Below are positions 43,371 to 52,300 of a stretch of DNA of 64,000 nucleotides, piece after piece. The notes beneath the pieces were generated by a model, which was given only the letters and a program-made list of their open reading frames with translations, was not told the origin of the DNA and made no database searches. The stretch covers positions 1 to 64,000 of the forward strand of contig JFBG01000038.1 of NCBI GenBank assembly GCA_000583135.1, given 5' to 3'. The DNA comes from Thioalkalivibrio sp. HK1 (GTDB lineage Bacteria > Pseudomonadota > Gammaproteobacteria > HK1). A program made the translations under genes and the position numbers. The first letter of the stretch is position 1. The number at the start of each line of letters is the position of its first letter.

Positions 43371-43549
43371 GTCGAGCTCCTGTTATCGGGTGATCGTAAG
43401 GGTGATCGAGCGGCGGCTCGGGCGCACGGGGGCATCAATAAAGCGCGCAGGCAGGCGATCGAATCGGGAGGCGGATGCGATCGGCGGCCGTGATCGATCA
43501 AAGGATCTGCCCAAGGATCGTAAGACTTGCGAAAAAGGCTCCAATCCGT

Positions 43550-44524
43550 TCATAGATCGATCTCTCCTTCGAAGACCTTGGTCGCCGTCCCCGATAGATG
43601 CACGGTCTCGCCCTCTTTCGGCCAAGAGACCTCGACGATGCCACCGGGCAACTCGACTTGCACCCCATCGGCGAGATCGCCGCTTCGCCTTCCTGCCACC
43701 ACCGCCGCACAAGCCCCCGAACCGCAAGCGGGGGTCTCCCCCACTCCCCGCTCGAAAACCCGCAGGCGAATGCGATCCGGGGCGACGATCTGCATGAATC
43801 CCGCATTCACCCCTTGGGGAAAAAAAGGATGATCCTGCAAGGCGGCGCCGATACGGCGAACGGGCGCGGCATCCGTATCCGCAACTCGCAGCACCGCATG
43901 CGGATTACCCATCGAAAGGGCGGCGAATTGCAAGGGCTCGCCGGCGATCACGAGGCAATGAAGCCCATCCGCATCCATGAGGGAAATATTCGATTGCCTC
44001 GGGCCGGGCTCGCTTTGCGATGGATCGCCGCTCTTATCTTGCGCGGGCTCGCGCTTGCTTTGTACGGGCTCGTAGCGGGGGATCGCGATCGGAATCGCCT
44101 CCGGTTCGAAGCGGGGGGTCCCCATCTCCACCCTCACCGTCTTGTCGGGATCGATGGTGGCCCGCACTCGATGGGAAGGCATCGGCATCGAGCGATCGGA
44201 TATCGGGGGGTCGATGATCTCGAGGATCATCTCGTCTTTGTCCACAAGCCCGCTCTGTCGAGCGAAAAGCGCCATGCAGCGCATTCCGTTCCCGCAATGC
44301 CCGGCTCTGGAGCCGTCGGCATTGAAGATCGCCACCCCCAAATCCGCCTCGGAGTCGCTCGGGTCGGTCGGGGGCACCGCCAGCAATATCTGATCGCAAC
44401 CCACGCCTCGACGGCGGTCGGCAAGAAAGCGAATCCGGCTCGCATCCGGCAACGGGGTACGAAGGGCGTCGGCCACCACGAAATCGTTGCCGATTCCGTG
44501 CATTTTGGTGAAGCGAAAGCGCAT
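43550..44524 (-). CDS. dapF: Diaminopimelate epimerase
   Basis: This 324-residue enzyme converts LL- to meso-diaminopimelate for lysine and peptidoglycan. The two catalytic cysteines are Cys77 (AGHCGNGMRC) and Cys267 (ERGVGETPACGSGACAAV). The N-terminus FTKMHGIGNDFVV is canonical. It is ~50 residues longer than E. coli DapF because of a hydrophilic insertion at ~150-180 (SKREPAQDKSGDPSQSEPG). It lies upstream of xerC on the minus strand with a 179-base gap. Confidence 0.93.
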   Translation of the reverse strand: MRFRFTKMHGIGNDFVVADALRTPLPDASRIRFLADRRRGVGCDQILLAVPPTDPSDSEADLGVAIFNADGSRAGHCGNGMRCMALFARQSGLVDKDEMILEIIDPPISDRSMPMPSHRVRATIDPDKTVRVEMGTPRFEPEAIPIAIPRYEPVQSKREPAQDKSGDPSQSEPGPRQSNISLMDADGLHCLVIAGEPLQFAALSMGNPHAVLRVADTDAAPVRRIGAALQDHPFFPQGVNAGFMQIVAPDRIRLRVFERGVGETPACGSGACAAVVAGRRSGDLADGVQVELPGGIVEVSWPKEGETVHLSGTATKVFEGEIDL

Positions 44525-44696
44525 CGGTTCATCGAATCCTTGGGTTGTCGCCGAGCGGTGGCTTGACTCCGAAAGCGGCTTGTTCGAGCGATGCTTTCAA
44601 GGTCGAGCGGACGATCGAATATTCACCAGCATTCGCGGGAGCATTCGCGCGAGTATTCACAAAAGGCTTCGACCGCCATCCGCCGCCGCTTCCTCG

Positions 44697-45611
44697 TCAA
44701 GGGGCTTCGGGGATAGCGACGCCTCGCCGGGGATCGAGGCTTGAGGCGGATCCTCGATCGAGCACTTGCCGCTTGACGGGGATGGCATCGAATTCGATCC
44801 GATCGGCACCGTGATAGACGAGAAAATGCCGCCCTTTGGCCCGCGCCACCATCATCACCGACAGCGCCTCGGCCAACTCCAAACCCATCTGCGTCACGCC
44901 CGAGCGGGAAACGATCGCCGGAATCCCCATCAACGCCGCCTTCATCACGATCTCCGAGGTGAGCCTTCCGGTGGTGTAGAAAACCTTATCCGCCCCGCTG
45001 ATGGAATCGAGCCACATCAGCCCGGAAATCGCATCCGCGGCGTTATGCCTGCCCACATCCTCGATGAAACTCAAGATATTCGAGCCGTGACACAAGGCGC
45101 ACCCGTGCACCGCACCGGCTTGTCGATAGATCGCGTTGTAAGCGGCCATCGCCTCGAGCAGCGCATAAATCCCCGACTGAGTCAGGCGCATCGGCGGCAA
45201 ACGCGTTTCGTAGACCTTATCCAAGGTACAGCTGAAAACCGTCCCCTGACCGCAGCCAGTGGTAACGATACGACCTTCCAGCTTGCGCTCGGGATCGGCG
45301 ATGCCTTTGCCGCTGACGGTGGAGATATCGACCCGCTCTCGATCCCAGTCGACCTCCACCGAGCGTATATCCTCGATATTCTCGAACAGTCGCTGATTGC
45401 GCAGATAACCCAGAGCCAAGGCTTCTGGATGGGTGCCCAAAGTCATCAAGGTAACGATCTCTCGCCCATCCACTTTGAGCGTCAGCGGACGCTCCCCCGC
45501 AACATGCAGCTCGCGCTGTGCCCCGTATTCGTCGACGGCCAGCACCGCATGGGTCGGAGCCAACCCCGCCCGGGTCATTTGCGGTTTTCGATCGGCATTC
45601 GCTTCGTTCAT
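44697..45611 (-). CDS. fdhD: Formate dehydrogenase accessory sulfurtransferase
   Basis: This 304-residue protein passes sulfur from a cysteine desulfurase to the bis-MGD cofactor of formate dehydrogenase. The essential CxxC is Cys171-x-x-Cys174 in GAVHGCALCHG. Other family stretches are TLGTHPEALALGYLRNQ, SFIEDVGRHNAADAISG and FYTTGRLTSEIVMKAA. ATG 45611 has AAAGGGTGG upstream with good spacing; GTG 45623 is an alternative. With the tungstate importer and DUF3305/DUF3306 it implies a formate dehydrogenase locus nearby. Confidence 0.93.
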   Translation of the reverse strand: MNEANADRKPQMTRAGLAPTHAVLAVDEYGAQRELHVAGERPLTLKVDGREIVTLMTLGTHPEALALGYLRNQRLFENIEDIRSVEVDWDRERVDISTVSGKGIADPERKLEGRIVTTGCGQGTVFSCTLDKVYETRLPPMRLTQSGIYALLEAMAAYNAIYRQAGAVHGCALCHGSNILSFIEDVGRHNAADAISGLMWLDSISGADKVFYTTGRLTSEIVMKAALMGIPAIVSRSGVTQMGLELAEALSVMMVARAKGRHFLVYHGADRIEFDAIPVKRQVLDRGSASSLDPRRGVAIPEAP

Positions 45612-46334
45612 CGACAAAACCACCCTTTATGAGTCGCTCTTGGCTTCGATGCGATGGGATAGGAGGAGATCGCATGCATATCGAAATGCACATCGGATGA
45701 AAGGGCGCCATCGATTTCGGCTTCGGCGGCCATCATGATTCGAAGTTCTCCATCGGGCATCGATGGGGGGCCGAGTTGCCGAATCGTCCGGCGAAAAAAT
45801 CGACTCGACATCGATGATCCGGCATCGGATGCAAGATGGTAGCCTGATCGATGGCGGTCCGATCGAGATCAGGCCGGTATGCCGCACGATCGATCGAATT
45901 TTTCGCTTTTCGATGGATCGTCGAGCCGGGCGATCTCGACGCCCCAAGCCTCGGTCGTTCGAGGGCTCTTCGCCACCGCTTTCGTCGATCTTCGCCCATG
46001 CGCATATCGGCTCGGTTTCGGGCTTTTTTCTTTGCCTTTTGGTTCACGGGGTGATAGTATTACATCATCCGAAACGATCCACCGAAGTGGCCGATGAAAC
46101 GACCGTTGAAAGGGCGCAAAACGAACATCGTTTTTCGAAGGGTCTCGGCCAAGAGTAACGTCTTTACTTCGGTGTTCGGGCTTTCATAAACGCCGATATC
46201 GGTCGATCTGGCCGATGATGACATTGCCAAGGATCGAATATCGCCTTTTTTCAGGTCACCTCGGGTATCGGAAAAGGGTACCGGAAAAAATCATTTTCAA
46301 ACATGGCGATGAACAAGCATAACGGAGCCGTCCG
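45612..46334. other. Long divergent intergenic region upstream of the giant repeat protein
   Basis: This 723-base stretch has open frames on both strands that look like composition effects, without ribosome sites or motifs. The promoter for the giant gene is expected here. No RNA gene or repeat array is seen. Confidence 0.4.
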
Positions 46335-49300
46335 ATGAAACGACTCGTCCTTTCCCTTCTTTGCTCCTTGTCGGTGCTTGCAGCCTCCGGCGCATACGGG
46401 CAGGTGCGAACGGCACTCAATCCCCAAAGCGGCCAGTTCACGATCAACGAGGGCTCCTCCAAAACCTTTACCCTTACGGTTACTTCTTCCTCCTTGGTGA
46501 CATTCAATCTATCGAGCAGCAGCTCGGATGTGACCTTTTCTCCCTCGTCTTTATCCTTTCCCGCCTCGCCGAGTACTGTGACAAGAACCATCACCGTCAC
46601 AGCGGCCGAGGACGATGATTCCTCCGATGAATCCGAAAGTATTTCATTCATCCCTTCGTCGGGAGGAAGCGGGATATCGCCATTTCAATATCCGATCGCC
46701 GTTGCGGATAACGACGATCCCGGATTCGATGTCGCTTCCACCTTCACGGTAAAGGAAGGGACCACCAAAACCTTGGCGGTGGCGTTGGCCACACCGCCGA
46801 AGGGATGGAGGGTGGTCGTCAGCCTGACCAAGAAGAGCGGTAGTTCCGACATGAGTTTTTCTCCCTCGAGCATGGTCTTCTCCGCCTCCAACTGGAATAC
46901 GCCACAGAATGTCACGGTGAGAACCGTCGATGATCCGGATGCCGTCGATGATATCGCAACGATCACGCTCACAGGGTCGGAGGCCGACTATGAGGGCGTC
47001 AGCACCGATGTAAAGATCGTTATCGACGATAAACATACCGCCCAAGTGATCGTCGGCGATTTGAACCATGCGAACGGTTTGATACTGAACGAAGGAGGTC
47101 AAAGCGAATCCATCACCGTGCGTTTGTCGACGTGGCCCGTCGGCGGGAATGTGACGGTGGACGTGGTAACCTATATCAGAGAATTGAGTTTTTCCCCGTC
47201 GAGACTGACCTTCTCATCTTCCAACTATCAAACACCTCAGACCGTCGAGGTAACAGCCCTCGAAGAAGACGACGGGGTTCAAGGTGGGGGACCGGTGCTC
47301 CTTGCGGCCTCGGGTGCCGATTACGGTCAGGCCAGGACTTACTTTCAAACCTATATCAACGACAACGATACCGTCGGGTTGACCATCAGCCCCTCGTCCT
47401 TGGTATTGGCGGAATCGGGAGACGAAAAGACCTTCTCGGTGAAACTGAAAACGCAGCCGGCAATAGGGAATGTGAAGGATGTAACGGTGAATCTGACACT
47501 GCCGACGACGCTTGGTCATGTCAGCATGTCACCATCGAGCCTGACTTTCACCTCTTCGAATTGGAGCTCGGCCCAAACCGTCACGCTAAGCGCAGGCAGC
47601 GACTTGAACGGGAACCCGGAGTTTGGAACGATCGGCCTTTCGGCCACCGGGGCCGACCGATATAGCGAATACAACGGCATCACCGGCAGCATGGATACCC
47701 ATGTCACCGACGATGATCCGCGCAAATTCATCATTTCGGCACGTGTCGGTCATTTCAAATACAACTCTTTGTCCATGGCCGAAGGAGGCGAGGCGACGCT
47801 GGATTTGAAACTGTCCGCGCAGCCGGTCGGCGGTAATGTAATCGTCAATCTATCGGCGGAAAGCGGATCGGATGTGACCTTCTCTCCCTCCAGCCTGACC
47901 TTCACATCCTCCAACTGGGATACGGCGCAGGTTTTCACGGTGAGCGCCGCCGAAGACGATGACGGAAACCAAGATGAATCGACCCTCTCGATCTTGGCCA
48001 AGGGAGGGGACTACAACAACTTCACCCATAGTTCGAATATCTACATATCGGATAACGACCGCCCGAATATCGTTCGAGTCCCCACCGGCGATGTAACCAT
48101 CGAAGAAGGCGAAAGCGTCACCTTCAGCATCAGCCTCTCCGCCGCCCCTTCCGAGAATCAGACGATCATTCATAACATCTCGCAGCTTGGCGGCAAGATG
48201 ATTCGACCCAACGGCGAAAGCAATAGTTTCACATTCACCCCCCAAAACTGGAATACGCCGCAAACCACGACCTACCTTGCACTTTGGGATAGAGACGATC
48301 AGAACTATCAAACCAGGATGGTAACCACTTTCTTCGGGGAACCGGCCGATTACGATACGATCACCGTCGCCGAGAACGACGAACAGAATCCTTTGGTCTT
48401 CTCATCCGATGAATTGGATATCACCGAAGGAGGTAGCGCAACCTTCACCGTCAAGCTGGGAAGCAAGCCTCTCGACGAACCGAATACGACCCCCGAAAAC
48501 CGTAACGTGACCGTCTCTTTGATCAAGGCGGGCAGCAGCGATGTGGAGATTTCTCCGACGACATTGACCTTCACATCTTCCAACTGGGATACGGCGCAAA
48601 CGGTCACGGTGGATACCTCGGAAGACGCCGATACCATCGACGATGCCGCGAACATCTCGTTTACGGCTGTCGGCACCTACTTCGGGAATGCAGCCATCTC
48701 CGACGGGGTGAAGGTATCGGTTCTCGATAAACGATTGGTCCTTTCCCACTCGTCGTTGACGATCGGCGAAGGAGAATCGAAGAATTTCAGCGTGAAGTTG
48801 TCCCAGCGTCCGAATGGTAATGTAACGGTGGGACTGCTACCGTCGTACCGTCAAGGGAGTGTCTCCCCGGCGAGTTTGACCTTCACCCCGTCGAACTGGG
48901 ATTCGGCTCAAACCGTCACGGTGAGCATCGCCGAGGACGATGACGGAGCCGAAGGGTCGTTCAATATCAACATCGCCGCCTTCGGAGCCAACTACGCCGG
49001 GGTCACGTCATCGGTGAAGATCAACGCGACCGATAACGACGATCTCGGATTGAAAGTCGCCTCCACCTTGTCGGTGACCGAAGGATCCGACAGTGCATTG
49101 GCGGTGAGTCTGACCGCTCAGCCGACGGGCGGGGATGTCAGCGTCATCGTGGTCAGGGGGGATGGCAGCGCCGACGTGACCTTTTCTCCTGCGAGCCTTA
49201 CCTTCTCGGGCTCGAACTGGAATACGCCGCAGACCATCACGGTCAGCGCCGCCGAGGACGATGATGCCCAAGCGGATAGTTTGTCGATCTCGCTCGGGGC

Positions 49301-52300
49301 TTCGGGGGGCAACTACAACAATATCGGCGCCGGCGTAAAAATCAACGTGACGGAAAACGACAACCCGGGGCTGATCACCGACCCCTCTTCGGATTTGGGG
49401 CTGACGGAAGGAGCCGATAAAACCTTCAGCGTAAGACTGGCTGCGGAACCGACCGGGGACGTGACCATCACCTTGACGTCGAGCGGCAGTTCCGACGTGA
49501 CCTTGTCTCCTACCAGCCTTACCTTCGAACCTTGGCAGTGGAGCACCCCCAAACCCGTTACCGCAAGCGCCGCCGAAGACGATGATGGCAGCAGCGATAG
49601 CGCGAGCATCTCGCTTGCCGCCTCCGGGGCCGACTACGCCGATATCACCGGCAGTCTGGATGTGACGGTGACCGACAACGACTCCCCGGGTTTGACCCTC
49701 TCGACCAGGAAATTGACGATCGACGAGGGTGCCGGCGGAGATTTCACCGTGAGACTGGCCATCGAGCCGAGCGGAAATGTCAGCGTCTCCTTGACCATCA
49801 GCGGCAGCGACGATGTAACGCTATCCCCGGCGACTTTGGCCTTCACTCCTTCGAACTGGAGCACGACTCGAGTCGTCACGGTCAATGCCACCCAAGATGC
49901 CGATGCCAACGACGACAGCGCGAGCATCTCGCTTGCCGCCTCCGGGGCCGACTACGACAACGTCTCCGGGAGCCTCGCCGTCGAGGTCAGCGACGATGAA
50001 AGCCACGAGTTGATCCTCGATCCCTCGACCTTGGGGCTGACGGAGGGAGGCAGCGATGACCTCACCGTCAAGTTATCCGCAGAGCCGACCGGCAACGTCA
50101 CCGTCAATGCAACCCAAAGCGGCAGCGACGACGTGGGTGTGTCCACGGATGAATTGAGTTTCACGAGCGGCAACTGGAATACGCCTCAAGTCGTCTCCGT
50201 CAGCACCACCGAGGACGATGATGGATTCAACGATAGCGCCAGCCTTTCGTTCGTCGCCTCGGGAGCCGACTTCGACAAGGTCAGTAGCAGCGTGCAGGTC
50301 AACGTAACCGACAACGACACCCCCGGACTGACCCTCGTCCCGTCCGGGAGCCTGAAAGTCGCCGAAGGGGGCGATGAAAGTTTCACGGTGCGATTGGCGA
50401 TCCAGCCGGATAGCCCGGTGAGGGTCGAGTTGTCCCAAAGCGGCAGCGATGACTTGCTCATCTCCCCGACCATAGTGAACTTCCTGGCCAACACTTGGGA
50501 CTCGCCCAAAAAAATCGAAGTCACCGCCTACGAGGACGACGATGCCGTCAGTGACATCGCCAACATCACGCTGACCGCTTATGGAGCCAACTACGGCGGC
50601 ATCACCGGCAGTTTGCAGATCCAGACGATCGAAAACGATACCCGCGGGCTGACCATCAGCCCCTCGACCTTGGGATTGACCGAAGGGGACGATGGCACCT
50701 TCACCGTGAGATTGAACACCCAACCCACCGCTGATGTGACCGTCGGCTTGGTCGCGAGCGGCAGCGCCGATGTGAGCCTATCCCCTTCGAGCCTGACCTT
50801 CACCGCTTCGGATTGGTCTATCCCGAAAACCGTCACCGCCGCCGCCGCCGATGACAACAATGTGGAAGAGGATGTCGTCAATGTTTCGCTGACGGCTTCG
50901 GGGGCCGGCTACGGCAGTGTCAGCGGCAGCCTGAAGGTGACGATCACCGACAACGGCTCCCCCGGATTGACCCTCTCGTCGGCGAGCCTGACCATCGACG
51001 AGGGGGATGAAGAATCCTTCACCGTGACGCTGGCGACGCAGCCGACTCAAGCGGTCACCCTTGAACTGACCTCGAACGACAACCCCGACGTGAGCGTCGA
51101 TACCGATCCGCTCGCGAACGGCCGACAAAACACGCTGACGTTCACGAGATCGAACTGGGACTCGGCCCAAACCGTCACGGTGAGCGTCGCCGAGGATAAC
51201 GACGGAGCGGCGGATGCCGGGAGCATCGCGTTGAATGCTTCGGGCGGCGAGTACGGTGTCGTCAGCGGCAGCGTGCAGATATCGATCACCGACAACGACG
51301 AGCCGGAGTTGATCGTCGCTCCCCGGGACTTGGGAGTGACGGAAGGAGGCAACGGCACCTTCTCGGTGAAGCTGAACGCTCAGCCGACCGGCGGTGACGT
51401 CACCATCGACCTGACCCGCAGCGGAAGCACCGATATCACCCTATCCCCATCGAGCCTGACCTTCACCCGCTCCGACTGGAGCACGCAGCAGACGGTCACG
51501 GTTGCGGCGGCCGAGGATAGCGACGGGATCTCAGAGAGCACCGATGTTTCGCTTTCGGCCTCGGGAGCCGATTTCGACGGCGTCACCGACAGCGTCGATA
51601 TATCGATCACCGACAACGATACCCCGGGATTGATCCTCTCCCACCTGACATTGCCGGTGCCCGAGGGGGGTAGCGGACTCCTCGCGATGAGCTTGGCGGT
51701 GCAGCCGAGCGGGAATGTGACCATCGATTTGACGACGAGCGGCAGCGAGGACGTGAGAGCGTCCCCGACGAGTCTGACCTTCACGAGCGCCGACTGGAAT
51801 ACGCCGAAGACCGTCACGGTCAGCGCCGCCGAGGACGACGATATCGCGATGGATACCGCCATCGTCTCCCTCGTCGCTTCGGGCGCCGACTACGAAGGAC
51901 TCACCGGCACCGTACAGGTGGATGTGAGCGACAACGATACTCGCGGTTTGAACATCAACCCCTCGGCCTTAGGGCTGACCGAAGGAGAAGATGGCATCTT
52001 CGTCGTGAAATTGAACTCGAAGCCGAGCTGGAACGTAAGCGTCGCCGTGACCGCAAGCGGCAGCGACGACATAACGATCTCGCCTTCGATCCTTGCCTTC
52101 GATACCACCAACTGGAACACCGTGCAGACCGTCACGGTCAGCGCCGCCGAAGACGATGACTTGGATAACGACGCCGCCACCGTCTTCCTCGTGGCATCGG
52201 GCGCCGACTACACCGATATCACCGGCAGCATGCAAGTCTCGGTGACCGATAACGACACTCCGGGGCTGACCGTCTCGCCGAACAGTCTGTCGATGGTCGA

